Shown here piece after piece: positions 57,615 to 64,000 of a stretch of DNA of 64,000 nucleotides (within the stretch, counting starts at the first letter, position 1; every line of letters starts with the position of its first letter). Below the pieces are notes generated by a model. That model worked only from the letters and a program-made list of their open reading frames with translations. It had not been told where the DNA came from and made no database searches. A program made the translations under genes and the position numbers. Source of the DNA: Geodermatophilaceae bacterium URHB0062 (GTDB taxonomy: Bacteria; Actinomycetota; Actinomycetes; Mycobacteriales; Geodermatophilaceae); the NCBI GenBank assembly GCA_000620185.1, contig KK211086.1:219301-283300 (forward strand), written 5' to 3'.

Positions 57615-58474
57615 GCCTGGACCTGCCGCTGGTCGCGCGCGGCAAGGTGCGCGAGATCTACGACGCCGGGTCCGACCGGCTGCTGCTGGTCGCGTCCGAC
57701 CGGATCTCGGCCTACGACCACGTGCTGCCGACGCCGATCCCCGACAAGGGCCGGGTGCTCACCCAGCTGTCGGTGTGGTGGTTCGAGCAGCTGACCCCGG
57801 TGCTCTCGTCGTTCGGGGCCACGCACCACCTGGTGTCGGCGTCGGATGTGCCGGCCGAGGTCGCGGGCCGGGCGATGCTGGTCCGCCGGCTGGAGATGCT
57901 GCCCGTCGAGTGCGTGGCGCGCGGCTACCTGTCCGGGTCGGGCACCGTCGAGTACACGCGCACCGGCTCCATCCGGGACGTCGTCCTGCCGGCGGGCCTG
58001 GTCGAGGGCTCGAAGCTGCCGGCGCCGGTGTTCACGCCGTCCACCAAGGCGGAGATCGGCGAGCACGACGAGGCGATCGACTTCTCCGCCGTGGTGGCGG
58101 CCGTCGGTGCCCCGCGCGCCGACGAGCTGCGGGACCTGACGCTGGCGCTGTACGCGCGGGCGGCCGAGATCGCGGCCGGTGCGGGACTCGTGCTGGCCGA
58201 CACGAAGTTCGAATTCGGCGTCTCGCCGGACGGAGGGCTCGTGCTCGGCGACGAGGTGCTGACGCCCGACTCGTCCCGCTTCTGGCCGGCGGCCACCTGG
58301 TCGCCGGGGTCGGTCCAGCCGTCGTACGACAAGCAGTACGTGCGCGACTGGCTGACGTCGTCCGGATGGGACCGCGTCTCGCCGCCGCCGGAGCTGCCGT
58401 CCGACGTCGTCGAGGCGACCCGCGAGCGGTACGTCACCGCCTACGAGCGGCTCACCGGCGAGAGGTTCGTCTGA
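57611..58474 (+). CDS. purC: SAICAR synthetase
   Basis: A 287-residue ATP-dependent ligase. LVARGKVREIYDAGSDRLLL, VASDRISAYDHVLPTPIPDK, RRLEMLPVECVARGYLSGSG, PVFTPSTKAEIGEHDE, and LADTKFEFG with LGDEVLTPDSSRFW are all family signatures. It couples CAIR with Asp to give SAICAR, the substrate of PurB. GTG at 57611 overlaps the purB stop (GTGA). The next gene's ATG overlaps its stop (TGATG). Confidence 0.97.
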   Translation: MSLDLPLVARGKVREIYDAGSDRLLLVASDRISAYDHVLPTPIPDKGRVLTQLSVWWFEQLTPVLSSFGATHHLVSASDVPAEVAGRAMLVRRLEMLPVECVARGYLSGSGTVEYTRTGSIRDVVLPAGLVEGSKLPAPVFTPSTKAEIGEHDEAIDFSAVVAAVGAPRADELRDLTLALYARAAEIAAGAGLVLADTKFEFGVSPDGGLVLGDEVLTPDSSRFWPAATWSPGSVQPSYDKQYVRDWLTSSGWDRVSPPPELPSDVVEATRERYVTAYERLTGERFV

Positions 58475-59232
58475 TGCGGCGCACCCGCGGCGGTATCGCG
58501 TACGCGACCGGCGGCACGGACGGCCCGCTGCTGCTGCTCCTGCACGGGCTGGGTGCCACCGGCGCGGTGTGGACCCGGCTGCTGTCCGAGTTCCAGGACG
58601 CCTGGCCGGGTCGGTGGGCCGCGCCGGACCTGCGCGGGCACGGGCTGTCGCTCGCCGAGGCGCCCTACGGCTACGCCGTCCACGCCGCTGACATGGCGGA
58701 GCTGGCCACCGAGCTCGGCGCCGACCGCGTGACCGTGCTCGGCCACTCCTTCGGCGGCGTGATCGGCGCGGTGCTGGGGAGCGGCTGGTACGGGGTGACC
58801 GTCGACCGCGTCGTCGGCCTGGGCGTCAAGATCGACTGGACCGACGACGAGGTGACGCGGGCGCAGGCCATGGCGGTGCGCCCGGCGCAGGTGTTCGGCA
58901 CGGCCGCCGAGGCCGCCGAGCGGCACCTCAAGCTGGCCGGCCTGTGGGGCCTGGTCGATCCCGCCGAACCCGTTGCGCGGGCCGGCGTGCGCGTGGTGCA
59001 GGGTGGGTGGACCGCCGCGCTGGATCCGCGGGCCTTCGGTGCGGTCGGGCCGCCGGTCGAGACGGTGCTGTCCCGCTGCGCGGCACCGCTGCGGCTCGCC
59101 GCGGGTTCGGGCGACACCATGGTCGGGCTCGATGCGATGCGCCGCGTCGACCCTGACGCGGTGGTCCTCGAGGGCGCCGGCCACAACGCCCACTGGGAGG
59201 CCCCCGAGGCGGTCTGGCACCTGCTCACCTGA
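58474..59232 (+). CDS. Alpha/beta hydrolase in the purB-purC operon
   Basis: A 252-residue hydrolase. LLLLLHGLGATGAVWTRLL holds the oxyanion loop HGLG, APDLRGHGLSLAEAPYGY follows, the nucleophile elbow is GHSFGG (Ser near residue 90), the acid is in AAGSGDTMVG and the His in GAGHNAHWE. The fold fits esterases and C-C hydrolases; the substrate is unknown. Its ATG shares one base with the purC stop, so it is coupled to purine genes without an evident biochemical link. A 55-base palindrome starts six bases after its stop. Confidence 0.88.
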   Translation: MRRTRGGIAYATGGTDGPLLLLLHGLGATGAVWTRLLSEFQDAWPGRWAAPDLRGHGLSLAEAPYGYAVHAADMAELATELGADRVTVLGHSFGGVIGAVLGSGWYGVTVDRVVGLGVKIDWTDDEVTRAQAMAVRPAQVFGTAAEAAERHLKLAGLWGLVDPAEPVARAGVRVVQGGWTAALDPRAFGAVGPPVETVLSRCAAPLRLAAGSGDTMVGLDAMRRVDPDAVVLEGAGHNAHWEAPEAVWHLLT

Positions 59233-59237
59233 CCCGC

Positions 59238-59292
59238 GAGATCTGCACACTCGTGGCCATCAGGCGCTGATGGCCACGAGTTCGCAGATCTC
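59238..59292. repeat. 55-base palindrome, left copy
   Basis: Outer arms GAGATCTGC/GCAGATCTC, a 3x3 internal loop, and inner arms CTCGTGGCCATCAG/CTGATGGCCACGAG with a three-base loop. Nearly identical in sequence and design to the copy at 60222-60276. It could serve as a terminator for the purB-purC-hydrolase unit or be a mobile palindrome. Confidence 0.9.
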
Positions 59293-59350
59293 ACCCAGGG
59301 CCTGTGGACGGCGTCAGCGGGAGGGGCGCCCCATCGAGCAATGTCTGCGA

Positions 59351-60223
59351 GTGCCCAGTCGCCCTGTTCGCGCCCGACTCACCGCCCCGGCTACCCGGTC
59401 CGGCGCCGCTGCGGCGGGGATCTCGGATTGGCAACTTCGTCACCGGGGACTCGTCCGCCTGTCCCGCGACACCTATCTCCCGCGGGCACTGCTCCACGAC
59501 GTGACCGTCCGCATCGCCGCCGTCCTGCTGACGGCGCCATCGAACGCCGTCGTCAGCCATGTCACCGCCGCGATGATCTGGGGGCTGGCGATACCGCTCC
59601 AGCCCGACGACTCGCGCGTGCACCTCACGGTCGCCACAGGTTCGGCGGTGCGCGGCAGGGACGACCGAGCCATCCACCGCAGCCCGTTGACGCACGCCGA
59701 GATCGTGGAGCGGCTCGGTTTCCGGCTGACCACACCACCACGCACCTGGCGCGATCTCGCCGCCGTCCTGACGCCCCCTGCGCTCCTGGCGGTCACCGAC
59801 CAACTGCTCGCGCACTGGTGCGACACCGCGGATCTGGAAGCGGCGCTCCGACTCCGACCGTCCGGACGTGGGTCGGCCCGGGCGCGAGCCGTCCTTCCCG
59901 TTGCTGACCGGCGGTCGGAGTCACCGATGGAGTCGGTACTCCGCTGGCTGCTGCACGTCGCGGGGGTTCCGACGCCGGAGTTGCAGTACGTGATCCGGAC
60001 GGCGAATGGAGAGTTCCGAGCGGATTTCGCCTGGCCCGAGCTGAAGGTGATCGTGGAGTTCGACGGAGCGGTTCACCGCGAGGGCGGGGTCTTCGTCCGC
60101 GACCTGCGACGGCAGAACGCACTCGTCGCGGCCGGCTGGACGGTCCTCCGGTTCAGCGGCGCGGACGTACTGGGCCGCCCGGACGAGGTCGTCGCCGAGG
60201 TTCTCCGAGCTCTCGGCCGGTGA
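59351..60223 (+). CDS. DUF559/Vsr-like nuclease-fold protein between two palindromes
   Basis: A 290-residue protein. The N-terminal part (ISDWQLRHRGLVRLSRDTYL) is a winged-helix-like AbiEi segment shorter than that of the paralogue at 30049. The middle has NAVVSHVTAAMIWGLAIPLQ and LTTPPRTWRDLAAVL. The C-terminal nuclease core shows ESPMESVLRWLLHVAGVPTP, ADFAWPELKVIVEFDGAVH and RRQNALVAAGWTVLRFSGAD, with Glu/Asp residues in PD-(D/E)xK positions. No activity is known. Codon use is slightly less G+C-rich than that of its neighbours. It interrupts the purine cluster. GTG at 59351; the start is uncertain. Confidence 0.7.
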   Translation: MPSRPVRARLTAPATRSGAAAAGISDWQLRHRGLVRLSRDTYLPRALLHDVTVRIAAVLLTAPSNAVVSHVTAAMIWGLAIPLQPDDSRVHLTVATGSAVRGRDDRAIHRSPLTHAEIVERLGFRLTTPPRTWRDLAAVLTPPALLAVTDQLLAHWCDTADLEAALRLRPSGRGSARARAVLPVADRRSESPMESVLRWLLHVAGVPTPELQYVIRTANGEFRADFAWPELKVIVEFDGAVHREGGVFVRDLRRQNALVAAGWTVLRFSGADVLGRPDEVVAEVLRALGR

Positions 60224-60276
60224 GATCTGCGTTCTCGTGGCTATCAGCGGCTGATGGCCACGAGTGTGCAGATCTC
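60222..60276. repeat. 55-base palindrome, right copy
   Basis: GAGATCTGC, GTT, CTCGTGGCTATCAG, loop CGG, CTGATGGCCACGAG, TGT, GCAGATCTC. One G-T pair; otherwise as the left copy at 59238. The nuclease-fold gene's stop codon (60221-60223) overlaps its first two bases. Confidence 0.9.
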
Positions 60277-60320
60277 ACGGGGGACGCGGGGGTCGAGGGC
60301 CGGCCCGGTACCCTCGTGGC

Positions 60321-60560
60321 GTGTCCCGGGTGGTCGTCGACGTGGTCCTCAAGCCGGAGATCTCGGACCCCCAGGGTCAGGCGGTTCTCGGCGCCCTCGG
60401 CCGGCTCGGCCACAGCGGCGTGACCAGCGTGCGCCAGGGCAAGCACTTCGTGCTCGAGGTCGACGGCACGCCCGACGAGGCAGAGCTGAAGCAGATCGCC
60501 GAGACGCTGCTGGCCAACCCCGTCATCGAGGACGTCGAGCTGCATCTCCCGACCGACTGA
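60321..60560 (+). CDS. purS: FGAM synthase subunit PurS
   Basis: A 79-residue protein: [40 protein letters not shown] and [15 protein letters not shown]. PurS dimers bridge PurQ and PurL in the three-part FGAM synthase. GTG at 60321 is six bases after TACCCT (60309-60314), with no ribosome site: probably leaderless, and so the first gene of a new purSQL transcript behind the right palindrome. Confidence 0.95.
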   Translation: MSRVVVDVVLKPEISDPQGQAVLGALGRLGHSGVTSVRQGKHFVLEVDGTPDEAELKQIAETLLANPVIEDVELHLPTD

Positions 60561-60573
60561 AACGGACCCGCTC

Positions 60574-61245
60574 GTGCGCATCGGGATCATCACCTTTCCC
60601 GGCTCCCTGGACGACGTCGATGCCGCCCGCGCGGTGCGTCTGGCCGGGGGTGAACCCGTCGCGCTCTGGCACGCCGAGCACGACCTCAAGGACGTCGACG
60701 CCGTCGTCCTCCCCGGCGGCTTCTCCTACGGCGACTACCTGCGCGCCGGCGCCATCGCGGCCCGCGCCCCCCTGATGCAGGACGTCGTCGAGCGGGCGAA
60801 GCAGGGGTTGCCGGTCCTCGGCATCTGCAACGGCTTCCAGGTGCTGTGCGAGGCGGGCCTCCTGCCGGGCGCGCTCACCCGCAACAGCCACCTCCACTTC
60901 CGCAACCGCGACCAGGTGCTGGTCGTCGAGCGCGCCGACACCGCGTGGACTCATGCCTACGCCGACGGCCAGCGCATCGTGATCCCGGTCAAGAACGGCG
61001 AGGGCCGCTACGTCGCCGCCGATGCCGACCTCGACCGGCTGGAGGGCGAGAACCGGGTGGTCTTCCGCTACGCCGACGGCAACCCGAACGGGTCCAGCCG
61101 CGACATCGCCGGCGTCACCAGCGAGGACGGCCGGGTGGTCGGGCTCATGCCGCACCCCGAGCACGCCGTCGAAGACCTCACCGGGCCGTCGACCGACGGG
61201 CTCGGGTTCTTCACCAGCGTTTTGAAGGCGGTCGTCGCAGCGTGA
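60574..61245 (+). CDS. purQ: FGAM synthase glutaminase subunit PurQ
   Basis: A 223-residue class I glutamine amidotransferase. [20 protein letters not shown] at the start, [20 protein letters not shown], the nucleophile Cys in [13 protein letters not shown] (near residue 89) and the His-Glu pair in [10 protein letters not shown]. It feeds ammonia to PurL. GTG at 60574 lies 13 bases after purS; its stop overlaps the purL GTG. Confidence 0.96.
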   Translation: MRIGIITFPGSLDDVDAARAVRLAGGEPVALWHAEHDLKDVDAVVLPGGFSYGDYLRAGAIAARAPLMQDVVERAKQGLPVLGICNGFQVLCEAGLLPGALTRNSHLHFRNRDQVLVVERADTAWTHAYADGQRIVIPVKNGEGRYVAADADLDRLEGENRVVFRYADGNPNGSSRDIAGVTSEDGRVVGLMPHPEHAVEDLTGPSTDGLGFFTSVLKAVVAA

Positions 61246-63533
61246 CCCTGATCGACACGGTCGAGCGGGCCGAGAAGACCCCGGACGACGAGCAGCCGTA
61301 CCGCGAGCTGGGGCTCAAGGACGACGAGTACGCCCGCATCCGCGACATCCTCGGGCGCCGTCCCACCACCGCCGAGCTCGCGATGTACTCCGTCATGTGG
61401 AGCGAGCACTGCTCCTACAAGTCGTCGAAGGTGCACCTGCGGACGTTCGGTGACCTGCCGCCGAGCGACGCGCTGCTCGTGGGCATCGGCGAGAACGCCG
61501 GCGTGGTCGACGTCGGCGACGGCTACGCGGTCACCTTCAAGGTCGAGAGCCACAACCACCCCAGCTACGTCGAGCCCTATCAGGGTGCGGCAACCGGCGT
61601 CGGCGGCATCGTCCGCGACATCCTCACGATGGGCGCCCGCCCGATCGCGGTCATGGATTCGCTGCGTTTCGGCCGCGCCGACGCCCCCGACACCGCGCGC
61701 GTGCTGCCCGGCGTCGTCGCCGGCGTCGGTGGCTACGGCAACTGCCTCGGCCTGCCCAACATCGGCGGTGAGCTGCTCTTCGACGAGTGCTACGCGGGCA
61801 ACCCGCTGGTCAACGCGCTGTGCGTCGGCGTCATGAAGCACGAGGACGTCCGGCTGGCCAAGGCCGAGGGCGTCGGCAACAAGGTGATCCTCTTCGGCGC
61901 CCGCACGGGTGGCGACGGCATCGGTGGCGTGAGCGTCCTGGCGAGCGAGACCTTCGACGCCGAGGGCCCCGCCAAGCGGCCGTCGGTGCAGGTCGGCGAC
62001 CCGTTCACCGAGAAGCTGCTCATCGAGGCGTGCCTGGAGATCTTCGCCCAGGACCTCGTCACCGGCATCCAGGACCTCGGCGGTGCCGGGTTGTCCTGCG
62101 CCACCTCCGAGCTGGCCAGCGCCGGCACCGGCGGCATGCACGTCGACCTCGACACGGTTCCCCTCCGCGACAGCACGCTCACGCCGGCCGAGATCCTGAT
62201 GAGCGAGTCGCAGGAGCGCATGTGCGCGATCGTCGAGCCGGGCAAGGTCGAGCAGTTCCTCGCTGTGTGCCGCAAGTGGGACGTGCTCGCCACCGTCATC
62301 GGTGAGGTGACCGAGGGCGACCGGCTCACCGTCGACTGGCACGGCGAGCGGATCGTCGATGTCCCGCCGCGAACCGTCGCGCACGAGGGCCCGGTCTACG
62401 AGCGGCCGATGGCCCGTCCCGCGGACCTCGACGCGCTGCAGGACGACGACGCCGCGCGACTGCCGCGACCGACGACGCCGGAGGAGCTCCAGGCGCACTG
62501 GCTGGCGGTCGTCAGCAGCCCGGACGGCGCGGACAAGACGTGGGTCACGGAGCAGTACGACCGCTACGTCCGCGGCAACACCGTCCTCGCCCAGCCCGAG
62601 GACGCCGGCGTCGTCCGCATCGACGAGGACAGCCACCGCGGCATCGCCCTCGCCCTCGACGGCAACGCCCGATACGCGCGGCTCGATCCGTACACCGGGG
62701 CGCAGCTCAACCTCGCCGAGGCCTACCGCAACGTCGCGGTGAGCGGCGCCAAGCCGCTCGCCGTCACCAACTGCCTGAACTTCGGCTCCCCGGAGGAGCC
62801 CGAGGTGATGTGGCAGTTCGCCGAGGCCGTGCGCGGCCTGGCCGACGGCTGCCGCGAGCTGGGCCTGCCCGTCACCGGCGGCAACGTGAGCCTCTACAAC
62901 CAGACCGGCGACGTCGCGATCAACCCGACCCCGGTCATCGGCGTCCTCGGGGTCCACGAGGACGTGCGCCGCCGCGTCCCCTCGGGCTGGCGCGCCGAGG
63001 GCGAGACCGTCCTGCTGTTCGGCCACACCGGCGAGGAGTTCGGCGGGTCCGCCTGGGCGAGCGTCGTCCACGGGCACCTCGGCGGCCGCCCGCCCGCTGT
63101 GGACCTCACCGCCGAGCGGAAGCTCGGCGAGCTGCTGGCGGCCCTCGGCCGGGAGGGGCTGGTCACCTCCGCGCACGACGTGGCCGACGGCGGACTCGCG
63201 CAGACGCTCACCGAGTCGGCGCTGCGCCACGGCGTGGGCGCGCGGATCGCCCTGACCGGCGACCCCTTCACGGCCCTGTTCAGCGAGTCCGCGGCACGTG
63301 CGGTGATCACCACCACCGACCCGGGTGGCGTGAAGACGACGGCGCAGTGGGCCGGCGTCCCGGTGACGGAGCTGGGGACGACGGGCGGCGATGCCCTCGC
63401 CGTCGACGGTCTGCCCGAGCTGCCGCTGGCCGAGCTGCGGGCGGTCTGGAGCGCGACGCTGCCGGCCCTCTTCGGCGGTCCCGAGCACAGCACGCCGCTG
63501 ACCGTTCCGGCGGGCACCGTCCCGACCAGCTGA
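61242..63533 (+). CDS. purL: FGAM synthase subunit PurL
   Basis: A 763-residue small-type Pur[21 protein letters not shown] is the N-terminal signature, [20 protein letters not shown] and [20 protein letters not shown] the first AIRS-like half, [20 protein letters not shown] the glycine-rich loop, and [20 protein letters not shown] with [15 protein letters not shown] the second half. It converts FGAR to FGAM using ATP and ammonia from PurQ. GTG at 61242 overlaps the purQ stop (GTGA). The stop overlaps the next ATG (TGATG). Confidence 0.97.
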   Translation: MTLIDTVERAEKTPDDEQPYRELGLKDDEYARIRDILGRRPTTAELAMYSVMWSEHCSYKSSKVHLRTFGDLPPSDALLVGIGENAGVVDVGDGYAVTFKVESHNHPSYVEPYQGAATGVGGIVRDILTMGARPIAVMDSLRFGRADAPDTARVLPGVVAGVGGYGNCLGLPNIGGELLFDECYAGNPLVNALCVGVMKHEDVRLAKAEGVGNKVILFGARTGGDGIGGVSVLASETFDAEGPAKRPSVQVGDPFTEKLLIEACLEIFAQDLVTGIQDLGGAGLSCATSELASAGTGGMHVDLDTVPLRDSTLTPAEILMSESQERMCAIVEPGKVEQFLAVCRKWDVLATVIGEVTEGDRLTVDWHGERIVDVPPRTVAHEGPVYERPMARPADLDALQDDDAARLPRPTTPEELQAHWLAVVSSPDGADKTWVTEQYDRYVRGNTVLAQPEDAGVVRIDEDSHRGIALALDGNARYARLDPYTGAQLNLAEAYRNVAVSGAKPLAVTNCLNFGSPEEPEVMWQFAEAVRGLADGCRELGLPVTGGNVSLYNQTGDVAINPTPVIGVLGVHEDVRRRVPSGWRAEGETVLLFGHTGEEFGGSAWASVVHGHLGGRPPAVDLTAERKLGELLAALGREGLVTSAHDVADGGLAQTLTESALRHGVGARIALTGDPFTALFSESAARAVITTTDPGGVKTTAQWAGVPVTELGTTGGDALAVDGLPELPLAELRAVWSATLPALFGGPEHSTPLTVPAGTVPTS

Positions 63534-63913
63534 TGCCCGCACCGATCCCCGCCGAGGAGCTGCGGGCGGTGGTGGACGCGGTGCGGCCCTGGCTCGCCGG
63601 CGAGGCGAACCAGCCCCCGCGGTCGGTCGTCGGCGCCGCGGTCAAGACGACGGCCCGCTGGCTGGCCCAGCAGGTGCCCGGCCGGTCGGTGGAGGTGCGC
63701 ATCCCGCCGCACGTCGCCGTTCAGTGCGTCGAGGGTCCGCGGCACACCCGCGGTACGCCGCCCAACGTCATCGAGACCGACGCCGCCACGTGGCTGCGGC
63801 TGGTGACCGGCGAGATCACCTGGGCCGACGCCGTCGCGGACGGCAAGGTCACCGCCAGCGGCAACCGCGCCGACCTGAGCGCGCTCGTGCCCTTGTCACC
63901 GCTCCGCAGGTGA
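63533..63913 (+). CDS. SCP2-like (sterol carrier) small protein
   Basis: A 126-residue protein. [20 protein letters not shown] and [20 protein letters not shown] precede an SCP2-type half-fold: [40 protein letters not shown] and [20 protein letters not shown]. The [29 protein letters not shown] block is the usual end of SCP2/MDMPI-type lipid-binding domains. In actinobacteria such a gene often follows purL. Its ATG shares one base with the purL stop. Ligand unknown. Confidence 0.85.
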   Translation: MPAPIPAEELRAVVDAVRPWLAGEANQPPRSVVGAAVKTTARWLAQQVPGRSVEVRIPPHVAVQCVEGPRHTRGTPPNVIETDAATWLRLVTGEITWADAVADGKVTASGNRADLSALVPLSPLRR

Positions 63914-64000
63914 GTCCAATGACATCGCGATCCTCCGGACGCCACCGCGGGCCTTGACATCGCGATCCTCCGGATCGCACCGCGGCCAATGGCCGTCCCC
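63914..64000. repeat. Gene-end repeat, family A (minus orientation), cut by the window end
   Basis: On the minus strand: GGGGACGGCCATTGGCCGCG, GTGCGATCCGGAGG, ATCGCGATGTCA, then a second GCGTCCGGAGG-ATCGCGATGTCA. It starts right after the SCP2-like stop codon and continues beyond base 64000. The 3' module is duplicated, as it is in the copy at 51163. Confidence 0.85.

Noticed and set aside
59230..60280. An insertion sequence around the nuclease-fold gene
   Set aside because: The palindromes are self-complementary hairpins, not terminal inverted repeats of a transposase gene, and no target-site duplication or transposase motif is visible.

Overview
The window is about 73% G+C by eye. It has tightly packed genes, many GTG starts, four-base ATGA/GTGA gene overlaps and several TANNNT boxes placed 6-7 bases before a start codon (leaderless mRNAs). 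Gene content (dnaK-grpE-dnaJ-hspR, HAIR-type heat-shock operators, a DevR/DevS-like pair, FadE5- and Rv0338c-like proteins, PurSQL, a fructose-bisphosphate aldolase/DUF3151/purA neighbourhood, acidic mini-proteins) points to a free-living actinobacterium. Geodermatophilaceae (Blastococcus, Geodermatophilus, Modestobacter) is my best guess, from gene content and memory of the family, not from a search. It looks like ordinary chromosome. I see no phage, insertion sequence, CRISPR array or replication origin.

Layout. 1-5.7 kb: the 3' part of a sensor kinase, an SRPBCC protein, a 48-residue protein behind a long inverted-repeat leader, a GGDEF protein, a tyrosine phosphatase and a YunG-like protein. 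5.7-12.5 kb: a run of minus-strand genes (glycosylase-like, 3-hydroxybutyrate dehydrogenase-like, FadE5-like acyl-CoA dehydrogenase, LapA-like, TetR) with several tiny acidic proteins. 12.6-15.3 kb: a znuABC operon under a Zur box. 15.7-22.8 kb: methyltransferase plus type III polyketide synthase, a DevR/DevS-type two-component pair, a universal stress protein and a GGDEF-EAL protein. 22.9-31 kb: tRNA-Gly, a split Aer-like chemoreceptor, dcd, an MFS carrier, DUF389, an EtfD-like Fe-S membrane protein and a nuclease-fold protein. 31.2-42.5 kb: the stress block dnaK-grpE-dnaJ-hspR-marR, a MarR/MFS pair, osmC-ohrR and clpB. 42.5-64 kb: fasciclin, pyrE, pentapeptide protein, fbaA, an orphan ABC transporter, purA, GDPD, rsgA, purD, AI-2E protein, purB-purC-hydrolase, a second nuclease-fold gene boxed by two palindromes, then purS-purQ-purL and an SCP2-like gene.

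How it works together. Most of the steps visible here are purine synthesis (purD, S, Q, L, C, B, A) and heat/oxidative stress control. SigH-type promoters with HspR operators sit in front of both dnaK and clpB. The FadE5-like and EtfD-like genes lie 17 kb apart but share a 16-base palindromic operator, which suggests one beta-oxidation regulon from dehydrogenase to membrane electron acceptor. The DevR-like regulator has a CRP-type site at its own start, and a DevR-type box precedes the nearby universal stress gene.

The least explained structure lies between genes: (i) a roughly 100-base element at four loci, always placed with the same polarity against the stop codon of the neighbouring gene and in one case read into the protein; (ii) a second roughly 60-base gene-end repeat at three loci; (iii) two 55-base palindromes that exactly bracket a nuclease-fold gene inside the purine cluster; (iv) two tandem, related mini-ORFs between grpE and dnaJ, with a hairpin hiding the ribosome site of the second.
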